Made by a program: the position numbers and the translations under genes
From: Trueperaceae bacterium
Lineage (GTDB): Bacteria; Deinococcota; Deinococci; Deinococcales; Trueperaceae
Reading direction: 5' to 3'
DNA length: 64,000 nucleotides
NCBI GenBank assembly: GCA_002707365.1
Contig: PAMQ01000014.1
Location: forward strand, 72,638 to 136,637
Notes under the pieces: generated by a model
The model's input: the letters and a program-made list of their open reading frames with translations, nothing else
Told to the model about the DNA's origin: nothing
Database searches by the model: none
Part shown: one piece after another, positions 17,395 through 26,242 of the stretch
Position numbering within the stretch: position 1 is the stretch's first letter
Layout of the letters: each line of letters begins with the position of its first letter

Positions 17395-17493
17395 CGGTAC
17401 CTCCAAATAATATCTCCTGGCTGCCTAAAGAATCACTAATCAGTATTGCCCAAATAGTCCTGTTCCGACCACCCGGGTTTTTGTCTCGACGGT

Positions 17494-17519
17494 AAAAAGG
17501 TTGAGATCGACTCGTCTCA
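17494..17519 (-). terminator. weak terminator after Gfo/Idh gene
   Basis: On the minus strand TGAGA/TCTCA arms (17515-17519 with 17502-17506) around an eight-base loop are followed, after three bases, by five T residues. It lies downstream of the Gfo/Idh gene that ends at 17603. The stem is short, so this is tentative. Confidence 0.3.
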
Positions 17520-17602
17520 TGGTGATTCTGGGCGGTAGATGTACCTACTTGAACTTGACGCGATCCTAAATTGATCTAGATTTGTGATAGTCATTCAATT
17601 AG

Positions 17603-18652
17603 TTACGTAACGCCTACCTCTGCTAACCAACTATCTAAAACTCTAATGTTTCCTAACGTGTCATCCCAAGACATGGCGGATGCTTGCCGTGCATCAAGGC
17701 ATTTGGCTACTGTGTCTGCCTCATAACTAAACAGATCCCGATCAGCCTCAATCTCGATTCGCGTTGGCCTTGACCCATCAGGCCTTTGAATAAAAATATA
17801 CGAAGGGGGAAATACCGTTTCAATCGGCAACGCAATCTCTGCTGTGCGGCAAGGAGTTGAAGGTAACCAAGGATCCTCCAAAGACAGTATCCCTTCAGAC
17901 CCGTAAATAACTGTACTGGACGGCACATGGCACCCCATGCCAGCAACGATTTCTGCCACCAAACCATTTTCGAACTTTAAGGCACCAACTGCATATAAAT
18001 CTACCCCTGTCGCCCCGATTTTGCCAGATGCCTTAACCTCAATCGGATTAAGAAAGGGTTTACCTGCTGCTGAACCAGCTATAAGCCTGGTCATCGAAGT
18101 GGGGTAACAGCCTACATTGAGGATTCCACCGCCACCTAATGCCTTATCGAAAAGCCATGATTTCGAATCGAATGGCAGATTGAAACTAAAAGCAGAACGC
18201 ACCATAAGTACCTCACCAATAGTGCCGGACGCAATAAGGTCTATAAGGCGGTTTATCTGTGGGTGACAACGATACATGAATGCTTCCATAAGGAACACAT
18301 CATTCTTGTTTGCCGCATTGATCATGGTTTCTGCTTGTTCAGCGTTCATGCCTATTGGTTTTTCTACAAGTATGTGTTTACCCGCTTGAGCCGCAGCAAC
18401 GACCACTTCAGTGTGAGCAGCATGGATAGTCGAAATATAAACTACATCGATCTCATTATCTGCCAACAGATCGTTGTAAGAGTCGTAGCGAGTGGTGCAC
18501 CCAAACAAATCACCTAAAAGGTCGGCTTTGCCTGGAGTCTGGCTCGCGATAGCTGCTAAACGCCCTGTCCGAGAAAACTGCAGGGCATTACAAAAAACGC
18601 GAGCAATGGATCCGGCACCAATAATTCCCCAATTCAGCTTATCTTTTGACAC
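17603..18652 (-). CDS. Gfo/Idh/MocA-family oxidoreductase
   Basis: A 349-residue two-domain dehydrogenase. The N-terminal Rossmann fold begins WGIIGAGSIARVFCNAL; VEKPIGMNAEQAE carries the EKP catalytic Lys region; GGGGILNVGCYPTSM contains the second conserved segment near the active site. It most resembles the dihydrodiol/D-xylose dehydrogenase-like branch with LMEAFMYRCHPQ. It oxidises a sugar, polyol or trans-diol with NAD(P)+; the substrate cannot be read from sequence. The start is GTG without a clear ribosome site. Confidence 0.9.
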   Translation of the reverse strand: MSKDKLNWGIIGAGSIARVFCNALQFSRTGRLAAIASQTPGKADLLGDLFGCTTRYDSYNDLLADNEIDVVYISTIHAAHTEVVVAAAQAGKHILVEKPIGMNAEQAETMINAANKNDVFLMEAFMYRCHPQINRLIDLIASGTIGEVLMVRSAFSFNLPFDSKSWLFDKALGGGGILNVGCYPTSMTRLIAGSAAGKPFLNPIEVKASGKIGATGVDLYAVGALKFENGLVAEIVAGMGCHVPSSTVIYGSEGILSLEDPWLPSTPCRTAEIALPIETVFPPSYIFIQRPDGSRPTRIEIEADRDLFSYEADTVAKCLDARQASAMSWDDTLGNIRVLDSWLAEVGVT

Positions 18653-18806
18653 GTTATTACAATAGCGTGCAGAGCTATTCCCATAGTGTTCATTAGCCGA
18701 CGTATCGTTTCTGAGATGATATGTGATTTGCCTTGATTAAGGCTTATTCTCATCACGCATGTTAGGTTTTCTGAAGTAAAAGTTTACCTACTGATGCACC
18801 TGAGGC

Positions 18807-18835
18807 TTGAATTAACTGTCTAGATCACGTACACT
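18807..18835 (+). promoter_or_regulatory. promoter of the cold-shock gene
   Basis: TTGAAT (18807-18812) and TACACT (18830-18835) are 17 bases apart, a good sigma-70-type match. Transcription from here would give a leader of roughly 95 bases before the csp start. Confidence 0.5.
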
Positions 18836-18874
18836 GCTCACGTTCCAATAAAGTCTATTTGGCTTTTTTGTGAC

Positions 18875-18919
18875 CCGGGTGTATGCCCGGAATTAATTGC
18901 GATCGCCTTAGGTCGATCG
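18875..18919 (+). promoter_or_regulatory. hairpins in the csp leader
   Basis: Two perfect hairpins lie in the leader: CCGGG/CCCGG (18875-18879 with 18886-18890) and CGATCG/CGATCG (18900-18905 with 18914-18919). The second ends only four bases before the AGGAAG ribosome site. Temperature-dependent folding, as in other cold-shock leaders, is plausible. Confidence 0.4.
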
Positions 18920-18935
18920 GTTAGGAAGCAGAAAG

Positions 18936-19169
18936 ATGGCAACAGGTAAGGTCAAATGGTTTAGCAGTGAAAAAGGCTACGGATTCATCGAACAGGATGA
19001 TGGTGGCAACGACGTCTTCGTACACTTTTCTTCGATTCAGGGCGATGGATATCGCAACCTAAACGAAGGTGACGAAGTCACATTTGAGGTCGAGCAGGGC
19101 CAGAAGGGTCTACAGGCAACCCAAGTGACGGTCACGAACGCCGCACCGGGTGGTGGGGGCGGCTACTAG
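18936..19169 (+). CDS. cold-shock domain protein
   Basis: A 77-residue single cold-shock domain that binds single-stranded RNA/DNA. RNP1 is in KGYGFIEQ and RNP2 in VFVHFSSI; the opening [16 protein letters not shown] is the family hallmark. The C-terminus ends in a glycine run. AGGAAG lies upstream of the ATG. It is monocistronic with its own promoter and long leader. Confidence 0.96.
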   Translation: MATGKVKWFSSEKGYGFIEQDDGGNDVFVHFSSIQGDGYRNLNEGDEVTFEVEQGQKGLQATQVTVTNAAPGGGGGY

Positions 19170-19235
19170 CTACCTGCCAAGACCACTAATAAGGTTAAAA
19201 ACTAAAGACTGAGCGCCAAGCGAGAATTTTGGCCT

Positions 19236-19331
19236 CAATCGGTTTACGTTAGCCAGGTGCATATCTAGTCAGAGTATTTGTCTAGTGAACGGCTGGCTAT
19301 GTTTACTAATAAATCTTACTAAAACCGATTG
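19236..19331. repeat. nested inverted repeat after the csp gene
   Basis: Outer arms CAATCGGTTT (19236-19245) and AAACCGATTG (19322-19331) pair perfectly. Inside them AGCCAG (19251-19256) pairs with CTGGCT (19293-19298). A further GCCAA/TTGGC stem lies just upstream (about 19213-19232). The stretch separates the convergent csp and lipoprotein genes and could be a structured 3' end. Confidence 0.45.
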
Positions 19332-19344
19332 TTGGGTAGAAATA

Positions 19345-19854
19345 CTAACAGCTTGTGACTACAGGGATTTCCTCTGACGTTAATCTTATTGCTGAGTAGT
19401 GACCGTTAATTCGCACTTTGAGCTGGGTATAGCCAATTACGCTTGGGGTGGGGTTGATGGCAATATCGGTAGTGCCTGCTACCACCAGAGGAGCAGCTGT
19501 AGGAAGAATTGTGTAAGTCACCTCCACGTTTTCCGGAGAGTAATGTACATGGGGCGCGTCTGGATAAAAGGTGGCTTCTCCGCGAATTTGTCCCGAAAGG
19601 ACACCTTCGAGGAAAGAGTCCCAACGGTGTAGCCTTCCGGTATAATTAAAGTTGTACGTGAGCTCCGTGACACGATCGTCACAGATTACGGATTCGATAT
19701 TACCGTCGCTATCAGCGTCGAGTTGGTGGTTCGTCACGTAGGTGGCGTGCGTAATAGAGACCTCTGATTGAGGATCAACCATTACTGCTAGTTCGCAAGC
19801 TGTTAGAGCGCAGGTAATGGGCAGGCTGAGGATTGTCATCCAACGTCTATTCAC
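19345..19854 (-). CDS. putative lipoprotein
   Basis: A 169-residue protein with a lipoprotein signal: MNRRW basic start, hydrophobic stretch and lipobox LTAC with the lipidated Cys near residue 20. The rest looks beta-rich with alternating strands (VEVTYTILPTAAPLVV; TQLKVRINGHYSAIRL) and has two further cysteines (CDD, and a C-terminal Cys). It is exported and membrane-anchored; I do not recognise the family. It is isolated from its neighbours. Confidence 0.75.
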   Translation of the reverse strand: MNRRWMTILSLPITCALTACELAVMVDPQSEVSITHATYVTNHQLDADSDGNIESVICDDRVTELTYNFNYTGRLHRWDSFLEGVLSGQIRGEATFYPDAPHVHYSPENVEVTYTILPTAAPLVVAGTTDIAINPTPSVIGYTQLKVRINGHYSAIRLTSEEIPVVTSC

Positions 19855-20364
19855 ATTTCGAGAGTAGTTGATTAAGTCGGTTTATCTGTGAGGATTAGCT
19901 TCATAGAACCTTTATTTTTGCATAGAGATTACGGTAAACGTATTCGTGATCGGCAGTTTTGGGTTTCTATTCTTATTTGGTTGATTGGTTATAGGTCGGG
20001 ACCAAATATTTGTATTAAGCAGGGGAAATGTTCGATCCTTGGCTGGATAAACATTGGGCATTGTGTTCAAATCACAACGGCGGGAGTGAGTACGGTGGAA
20101 TCGAAAAGTATAGTTTTTACTGGAAAAAAAGAAGCGGGTTCCTGGATTTTGGAAAAGGTTTCAGCGCTTCCCGATAAGGGCTTCTTGGTAGGTAGTGGGA
20201 AGAGTTTAATCAGTACTGGCGGGAGAGTATTTGCTTAAAGGGTGATTCTGAAGAAGGTACGCATTGGTCCTATTTGGTTTGGCACCCTTTTGTCCTGGCT
20301 ATATTAACGTCGGTGTAGTAGAGCAGGTTGGGTCAGCTCTTGAGTGAGAGCCTTAAGCTAGTTA
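19855..20364. other. long non-coding spacer
   Basis: About 510 bases upstream of the lipoprotein and downstream of ferredoxin. One frame (19888-20238, GTG start) is open but lacks a ribosome site, family motifs or codon bias like its neighbours, so no gene is called. The region may hold the lipoprotein promoter and old sequence debris. Confidence 0.4.
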
Positions 20365-20601
20365 TTACAACCCAGAAAGTTGATAGTTCTTCGCTATGTA
20401 AGGCTCCCACTCGGCTGGTACATCCTCTTCTAGGAAAATCGCTTCGACCGGGCAGGCAGGAATACAGGCTCCGCAATCAATACACTCTTCCGGATGAATA
20501 TAGAACATTTCGTCGGTCTCATATATGCATTCAACGGGGCAGACGTCAACACACGACGAGTCCTTAGTGCCTATGCAGGGTTCAGCAATAATATGGGGCA
20601 T
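20365..20601 (-). CDS. seven-iron ferredoxin
   Basis: A 78-residue [3Fe-4S][4Fe-4S] ferredoxin of the Thermus type. Cysteines at 9, 17 and 50 fit the 3Fe cluster, and 21, 40, 43 and 46 the 4Fe cluster; Cys25 is extra. The stretch IHPEECIDCGACIPACPVEA is diagnostic. It is a soluble low-potential electron carrier and a possible donor for the sirohaem sulfite reductase in this window (inference). GGGAGG precedes the ATG by nine bases. Confidence 0.95.
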   Translation of the reverse strand: MPHIIAEPCIGTKDSSCVDVCPVECIYETDEMFYIHPEECIDCGACIPACPVEAIFLEEDVPAEWEPYIAKNYQLSGL

Positions 20602-20824
20602 GCCGCAGTTCCTCCCTAGGGTGTTCGGAACGTACTATAGAAAATCTTTGCGGTGAACGCAAGAGTGCGCTAGTACTTTCACAGTGCGGAGTAGGTTCCA
20701 TTGGATACTGAAGTTAACATTTTTGCCGTAATGACATGCTATCGAAGGTTGCAATTAGATCTGTTACGTACCAAGGCGATTCACCACAGTTTAATGAAAG
20801 ATTAAGGTCAAGTCGTATTAATGA

Positions 20825-21811
20825 TTAGTCATCTAGATAGTCTTCAATATAGTATTGGACTATTTCATCAAGAGTGGACTCCCGAGGTAGTTCTAGACCA
20901 ATAGCTCGGTCGAACGCCGCGTCCTGGGCCCACCCAGCACAGATAGCTTCTATGAAGGGGTCAGGTTGTACCGAGATCTTCCCTAGGCGTCTATGACCAG
21001 CTGTACGGTTTAAGGCGTCAATCATATCTTGGGCCGTTACTGTGAGGCTCGGTAAGCCGATCGCCCTATCTGTACCTAGGCTGTCGCCAGGCACTTCGTG
21101 TAGAGCTATGATCCCATCAACAATAGATCGGTATCCCAACACTGGCATGATTGTTTCTGGAGCCACAGGTAATACGAAGTCTAGTCCCGCGAGAGGTTCA
21201 CGAAAGACACCACTTACAAAACTAGATGCAGCTGCATTTGGCTTCCCTGGTCGGACAATGACAGTAGGAAGCCTAGCTGTTCTACCATCAAAAAATCCCT
21301 TCCTGGAATAGTCGTTGATTAAAAGTTCACAGATAGATTTTGTTACGCCATATGTGGTCTGGGGTGTTTGTTTGGTGTTGTCGCTAACAATTGACGGCAT
21401 GGTGTCACCACCGAAAACTGCGATCGAGCTAGCGAATACTAAGCGTGGGCTGCCTTCTTGAGCTCGGAGTGCCTCGAATATATGCAGGGCCCCGTGTAGG
21501 TTGACGCGAATTGCCAGGTCGAAGTCTTTCTCACCACCACCACTTACGACCGAGGCTAGGTGGAAGACAGAAATGTCTTTTTGGTTTATTAGGTTGAATA
21601 CTGTTTCGCGGTCGCTTATGTCGCCAGAAATGAATTCAACTCGATTATCAAGGCCGTCTGGCCGAAATTCCGGTACTGTTTGATCAAACAACAATAATCT
21701 TTCTATCGGTTCCTGATTTCCAGAGGGTCCAATTAGAGTCCCGCGGTTTAAAAGGTGGCGAGCCAATCTCAATCCAACAAAACCAGCTCCTCCTGTAATT
21801 ACGACTTTCAT
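20825..21811 (-). CDS. denD: NAD-dependent epimerase/dehydratase, D-erythronate dehydrogenase-like
   Basis: A 328-residue extended SDR. Cofactor motif ITGGAGFVGLRLARHLL, FHLASVVSGGGE, catalytic Ser in FASSIAVFG and YGVTK with Tyr and Lys. The segment RLPTVIVRPGKPNAAASSFV is characteristic, as I recall, of DenD, which oxidises D-erythronate in four-carbon sugar-acid catabolism. The kinase and aldolase partners of that pathway are not in the window, so the specific function is a family-level guess. GGAGG lies six bases before the ATG. Confidence 0.8.
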   Translation of the reverse strand: MKVVITGGAGFVGLRLARHLLNRGTLIGPSGNQEPIERLLLFDQTVPEFRPDGLDNRVEFISGDISDRETVFNLINQKDISVFHLASVVSGGGEKDFDLAIRVNLHGALHIFEALRAQEGSPRLVFASSIAVFGGDTMPSIVSDNTKQTPQTTYGVTKSICELLINDYSRKGFFDGRTARLPTVIVRPGKPNAAASSFVSGVFREPLAGLDFVLPVAPETIMPVLGYRSIVDGIIALHEVPGDSLGTDRAIGLPSLTVTAQDMIDALNRTAGHRRLGKISVQPDPFIEAICAGWAQDAAFDRAIGLELPRESTLDEIVQYYIEDYLDD

Positions 21812-22285
21812 CCCAGACCTCCAGAAAGAATCTATTATTTAGTTTTTACGGCGACCGCGAACGCTAGGACGCCAATCGCTGGTATTGTTACATGCTTACA
21901 AGCGAATCGGAAAGAAACAGTAGATATTACAAGTGGTCATGCAACTGCCTAAGGTTACCCTCAATACCGGTCCTGATCAACATTAAATGACTGCTACAAG
22001 GTCAACATCATACTTAGGTTTTCGGCGCAACAGACCAAAAAACTAGGTGGAGATTTAATTTATGGTTAGTTCTTTGCATATTAATAATATTTTGTAAGGC
22101 TTTGAGATAATGATTTATCTGGTGAAAGGTTTTTTCAGGTTTGCCAAGCACTGACCTAGCTATAGCAGGCATATTAGGGGTTACGATTGGAGTGACCGTG
22201 TTGTTCGCCGTCATATATCTGCTCAGCTAACAGTATCTGTAGTAGCAACAGGGTGTCTGTCAAAAGGGAGTTGAGGTGAAAAATC
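21812..22285. other. divergent intergenic region
   Basis: About 474 bases between the DenD-like gene and the sulfatase. It is AT-rich. It should contain both promoters. The only protein-like signal is a short membrane-helix frame at 22141-22230, listed separately. No other gene or repeat is seen. Confidence 0.4.
22141..22230 (+). CDS. possible 29-residue single-helix membrane protein
   Basis: A TTG-started frame giving a short polar N-terminus and a hydrophobic helix, LAIAGILGVTIGVTVLFAV, ending in YLLS. AAAGG lies about ten bases upstream. Its length and layout match small one-helix membrane subunits, but chance hydrophobic frames of this size are common, and the weak start keeps confidence low. 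It lies 55 bases before the sulfatase. Confidence 0.25.
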   Translation: MPSTDLAIAGILGVTIGVTVLFAVIYLLS

Positions 22286-23764
22286 ATGAAGGCCATCATG
22301 GTGATGTTCGATTCGCTCAATCGACATATGTTGCCACCTTACGGGTGCGATTGGATTCATGCGCCGAACTTTGAGCGATTAGCGCAAAGAGCAATTACCT
22401 TTAATCGATCTTATGTTGGCAGTATGCCGTGTATGCCAGCCCGGCGGGAACTTCATACGGGACGCTACAATTTTCTCCATCGAAGCTGGGGCCCACTTGA
22501 GCCTTTTGATGACTCGGCGCCAGCTATTTTAAATGACCGGGGTGTTTACAGTCACCTTATTACTGACCATCATCACTATTGGGAGGATGGTGCTGGAGCG
22601 ACCTATCACAATCGCTATAGCAGCGCCGAATTTGTTCGTGGTCAGGAGGGTGATCTTTGGAAAGCCCACGTGGATCCGCCAGCACCACCTGTTGTGCCTC
22701 GTGGATTCAATAAACAACTTACTGAGCCTGACTCCATGCAAGTACAAGATTGGATTAATCGCAGTTATATGGATACTCCAGAGAAACAATCTCAGCACCG
22801 AGTGTTTGACTTGGCCCTAGAGTTCCTGGATACGAACAGCGAAGCGGATGACTGGTTTTTACAGGTTGAAACCTTCGATCCTCACGAGCCGTTCTTCACC
22901 CACTCGAAGTACGAGGACCTCTACCCACACGACTACGCAGGACTTCTATTTGATTGGCCAGCCTATTCCCGTGTTACTGAGCCGCCGAAGCAAGTAGAGC
23001 ACGCCCGGCTAAAGTATGCCTCGTTGGTAAGCATGTGTGACGAACAGCTCGGAAGAGTTCTTGATGTCATGGATCAGCAGGAGTTATGGAATGACACCAT
23101 GCTGATTGTATGTACTGACCACGGGTTCCTTCTGGGCGAACATGATTGGTGGGGGAAGGCGGTTATGCCGTGGTATGACCACTTGGCTAATACCCCGCTA
23201 TTCATATGGGATCCCCGAAGTGGTTGTTGCGGTGAAACCCGTGAAAGCCTAGTCCAAATTATCGACCTTCCGGCAACCCTTCTTGAATACTTCGGGGTAC
23301 CCTGCCCAGCCTCGATGCAGGGCAGACCCCTTCGCTCTACACTCGAGAATGACACGCCTGTTCGAGAGGCTGCTCTATTTGGTGCCTTCGGGGGGTACGT
23401 CAACTGTACGGACGGCCGATACGTCTACATGCGGGCTCCGATCAGTAAGAATGAACCGATTTATGAGTACACCTTGATGCCGGCCCACATGAGAAATCCT
23501 TTTTCTGTTGAAGAACTACAGGAGACAGTCATAGTTCCACCATTTGATTTTACCAAGGGCTGTCCTGTCATGAAAATCTCTGGAAACGAAATCATAAAAT
23601 CAAAGTCATTTAAGACATTGCTATTCGATGTCGAGAAGGACCCTGGTCAGGAGTGGCCAATCAAAGATCCTGTAGTGGAGAAACAGATGATCAGCCACTT
23701 GTTGCGACTTCTTGACGAGACGGATGCCCCACCGGACCAATTATTTCGACTTGGCCTGAGCTAA
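22286..23764 (+). CDS. type I sulfatase
   Basis: A 492-residue alkaline-phosphatase-superfamily sulfatase that hydrolyses sulfate esters. The formylglycine motif CMPAR (Cys49) is intact and followed by HTGR; the metal-binding opening is MVMFDSLNRHMLPPYG, and TDHGFLLGEHDWWGK gives the second metal and catalytic region. Cys needs conversion by a formylglycine-generating enzyme, not encoded here. There is no signal peptide, so it acts inside the cell, perhaps on imported sulfated sugars. It could feed sulfate to the cys genes (inference). Confidence 0.92.
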   Translation: MKAIMVMFDSLNRHMLPPYGCDWIHAPNFERLAQRAITFNRSYVGSMPCMPARRELHTGRYNFLHRSWGPLEPFDDSAPAILNDRGVYSHLITDHHHYWEDGAGATYHNRYSSAEFVRGQEGDLWKAHVDPPAPPVVPRGFNKQLTEPDSMQVQDWINRSYMDTPEKQSQHRVFDLALEFLDTNSEADDWFLQVETFDPHEPFFTHSKYEDLYPHDYAGLLFDWPAYSRVTEPPKQVEHARLKYASLVSMCDEQLGRVLDVMDQQELWNDTMLIVCTDHGFLLGEHDWWGKAVMPWYDHLANTPLFIWDPRSGCCGETRESLVQIIDLPATLLEYFGVPCPASMQGRPLRSTLENDTPVREAALFGAFGGYVNCTDGRYVYMRAPISKNEPIYEYTLMPAHMRNPFSVEELQETVIVPPFDFTKGCPVMKISGNEIIKSKSFKTLLFDVEKDPGQEWPIKDPVVEKQMISHLLRLLDETDAPPDQLFRLGLS

Positions 23765-23860
23765 CGGCTTATCCTGTGTCTCACCCTGGCAACAAGAGCG
23801 GTGCTGTTTCATGGGTCAAAACCGTGATATATCTGTTTCCTGAGGTATCGTAATTTTCTG

Positions 23861-23898
23861 CTCTATGCGATCAACAAGCAACTGTTGATCGCATAGAG
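23861..23898. terminator. perfect 16-bp hairpin between convergent sulfatase and urease operon
   Basis: Bases 23861-23876 pair perfectly with 23883-23898 around a six-base loop. It sits between the convergent sulfatase gene and the end of ureD. Like the hairpin at 13129-13175 it lacks a T-run, so it may be a bidirectional terminator of an unusual type. Confidence 0.55.
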
Positions 23899-23970
23899 TC
23901 CTGGGTTTGTTGAACGATTATCCTAATGAGGAGTACTGGATCGGACTTTAGGATGTGTTGATCTTTACCC

Positions 23971-24720
23971 CTAGGAACCAAACCGTTCAAACGAGATTGA
24001 TTCTAGCCCTGAGGCCTCACGCCAATCATTTACCCATGCCTGAGCAGTATTCTTTAAAACCATGCCATTCCGGGCAATCCCTCGAGCGTAGCTGAGTTTG
24101 GGATTCACTGTCCCAGATATAAGAGTCATATCTTCATCTTCAATAATTTTGTTTGACCAGGGGAAATTACTGTAGCAAATCCCAGCAGCTAGATAAGGAT
24201 ATCCATCGGTTAGACCCATGTTCGACCCATTTTTGTCAGTTAACTCGAGTCCATCTGAGTAGAGTGGAGTAGGGGTACCACTACCTGTAATTGTTGCTAC
24301 TTTGAGGCGATTGGATAGACGGCGGAACTGGAAAGTTTCCCCTCGACTAACTCGGCCCATGGCCCATAGTTCTAGGGTTGCGAATTCTGCTTGAGGGTGC
24401 ATTTCAACTTCTATTTCTTGTTGAAAGTCGCTTCTAGGGTAAGGGATGGTGAGGCCAGGGTACAGTTCCAGTCGGGCATCCTCAGCAACATGGATGCGGA
24501 ATCGTTGTGAGGCCTTTTGGCCTTCAGGCATGCTATGAAGTTTAGTAGCTGATTGATTCACGACGACCACGTGAGCACCGGGGCCCACATTGAACTGGAT
24601 GTCGTAGTTGTCTTCAGCCATAACACCTGGGCCGACGTTAAGAACCTGTACCAAAACACCTTTTTTTAATGGAAATGGCCGCACAACCTTTAGTGGAGCA
24701 CTATAATCCTGCTTGCTCAA
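23971..24720 (-). CDS. ureD: urease accessory protein UreD/UreH
   Basis: A 249-residue UreD, which with UreF and UreG delivers nickel and CO2 to apo-urease. The family segments VVVVNQSATKLHSMPEGQKASQ and a later YPGLTIPYPRSDFQQ match, though the family is weakly conserved and the call leans on operon position. It is last in the operon, 86 bases after ureG, with a TTG start. Confidence 0.88.
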   Translation of the reverse strand: MSKQDYSAPLKVVRPFPLKKGVLVQVLNVGPGVMAEDNYDIQFNVGPGAHVVVVNQSATKLHSMPEGQKASQRFRIHVAEDARLELYPGLTIPYPRSDFQQEIEVEMHPQAEFATLELWAMGRVSRGETFQFRRLSNRLKVATITGSGTPTPLYSDGLELTDKNGSNMGLTDGYPYLAAGICYSNFPWSNKIIEDEDMTLISGTVNPKLSYARGIARNGMVLKNTAQAWVNDWREASGLESISFERFGS

Positions 24721-24806
24721 GTAAGTACCACCAACCTTTTTATCGAAATTAAGATGTAGTTTTACTTGAGGGCTTCCTTTTTTCTGTGGTGTTCGGTGGA
24801 GTTGTA

Positions 24807-25439
24807 TCAGCTAGAGACCTCTTCGAATAGCACTTCTTGAGTAATCCAGTTAATGATTGTATCTACCCCTTCCCCCGTCTTGAGGTTGCTGAAATATTGA
24901 GGGCTATCCTTTCGGAGTTCTCTAGCATCGTGTGCCATTACCTCCAAGTCTGCTCCGACGAAAGGAGCAAGGTCAATTTTATTGATGATCAGTAGATCGC
25001 TGCGGGTTACGCCAGGACCTCCCTTACGAGGTACTTTGTCTCCGCCTGAGACATCGATAACATAAATACTTACGTCCACCAATTCAGGACTAAAGGAAGC
25101 TGCAAGATTGTCGCCTCCAGATTCTAGGAACAATATGTCTAAGTCAGGAAACCTGTCCTGTAAATCACCTATGGCTTCGCTATTAATCGAGGTATCTTCC
25201 CGGATAGCAGTGTGGGGACATCCGCCGGTCTGGACCCCTCGGATGCGCTCTAGTGGCAGTGCACCGGATCGGCTCAGGAATTCAGCGTCCTCAAAAGTAA
25301 ATATGTCGTTCGTGACTACGGCAAGGCTGTATTGATCTCGTAGTCTTTTGCATAGGGTGTCGAGTAAGGCTGTTTTGCCCGAACCAACTGGCCCACCAAT
25401 ACCAATCTTCACTGGACGTGTGCTCGATGATGGTTTCAT
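24807..25439 (-). CDS. ureG: urease accessory GTPase UreG
   Basis: A 210-residue SIMIBI-class GTPase that drives nickel insertion. P-loop [13 protein letters not shown]; nickel-binding CPH in [28 protein letters not shown]; and the base-specificity motif NKIDLAP. All family motifs are intact. It follows ureF after 142 bases on the same strand. Confidence 0.97.
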   Translation of the reverse strand: MKPSSSTRPVKIGIGGPVGSGKTALLDTLCKRLRDQYSLAVVTNDIFTFEDAEFLSRSGALPLERIRGVQTGGCPHTAIREDTSINSEAIGDLQDRFPDLDILFLESGGDNLAASFSPELVDVSIYVIDVSGGDKVPRKGGPGVTRSDLLIINKIDLAPFVGADLEVMAHDARELRKDSPQYFSNLKTGEGVDTIINWITQEVLFEEVSS

Positions 25440-25581
25440 TCAGTCGATACGATATCACAGCCCGCCAGGACGACACTTCTAGCATCTACAGGGTGTTCCA
25501 AAACACCCTTAAACGACACAGGCGGATTGGCACTTGGTTTAATTGCTGCTGGCACGAACCTTAAGTTATTCGGTCGATTTC

Positions 25582-26238
25582 CTAGGACTGAAATAACCGA
25601 GTGTGAAGGTAGGCTTGTTGGTGGGCACGAAGGTCGATTGCTGGGGTTGCGGAAAAAAAGGAAGCCTTGGGATCAGCAAGAACGCGAGTAATAGCTTGAC
25701 TAAGCTTTGGTTGTAGCATAATAAGTATCTCCTGAGCTTGTTCAGGGCTGAGTGACATGCAACGTGTCGCTGCACTTAGGGATGATAGTAAGGTGTTGTG
25801 GCCGAAGGCAAGAACTAAAGCTCGTTGTTCAATGCCGAGACGTTTTCCCAGGATGCCAAAAATTATTGCTTGGTGAGGAGCATCTAATCGAACCAGGTCT
25901 TCTGCGATTCCGGGGAAGAGCCTGATGGCAAGCTTTAACAGCCGCCGACCTAGGCTAAGGCTAGATTGGCGCGGACCAGAAATAACCTTCCATGAAGATA
26001 ATTCTGAACAGAGCGATTCTAAAGCGGCAGTGTTTTCAGTATGCCAAGCCAGAGCCGTAGCGGCAAGGTCGAGGCGTCCCCAACCCACCTTGATCTGCGC
26101 TTCGAGGAGCGAGGCTAAACCCACGGCATCGAGACCTTTTTGGGCGTAGGTTTCTAACCCGACTGAGTGAGCGAAGGAGCCTATTGGAAATTGCGAATCG
26201 GTAATTTGGAGGAGCTTGGTTAGGGCTAGGTCATCCAT
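25582..26238 (-). CDS. ureF: urease accessory protein UreF
   Basis: An all-helical protein of about 218 residues that bridges UreD and UreG. QITDSQFPIGSFAHSVGLET is the UreF signature near the N-terminus. The start is placed at ATG 26238, four bases after the ureE stop, because homologues begin there; an ATG at 26268 in the same frame would overlap ureE by 26 bases. Confidence 0.92.
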   Translation of the reverse strand: MDDLALTKLLQITDSQFPIGSFAHSVGLETYAQKGLDAVGLASLLEAQIKVGWGRLDLAATALAWHTENTAALESLCSELSSWKVISGPRQSSLSLGRRLLKLAIRLFPGIAEDLVRLDAPHQAIIFGILGKRLGIEQRALVLAFGHNTLLSSLSAATRCMSLSPEQAQEILIMLQPKLSQAITRVLADPKASFFSATPAIDLRAHQQAYLHTRLFQS

Positions 26239-26242
26239 ATTT

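Noticed and set aside
20061-20077. T-arm-like TTGTG-TTCAAAT-CACAA, possible tRNA
   Set aside because: No matching acceptor, D or anticodon stem could be built upstream; chance resemblance.
19888-20238. 116-codon plus-strand open frame in the spacer
   Set aside because: GTG start without ribosome site, no family motif and codon use unlike neighbours; treated as chance.
22014-22214. 66-codon minus-strand open frame before the sulfatase
   Set aside because: No motif, poor start and AT-rich composition; looks non-coding.
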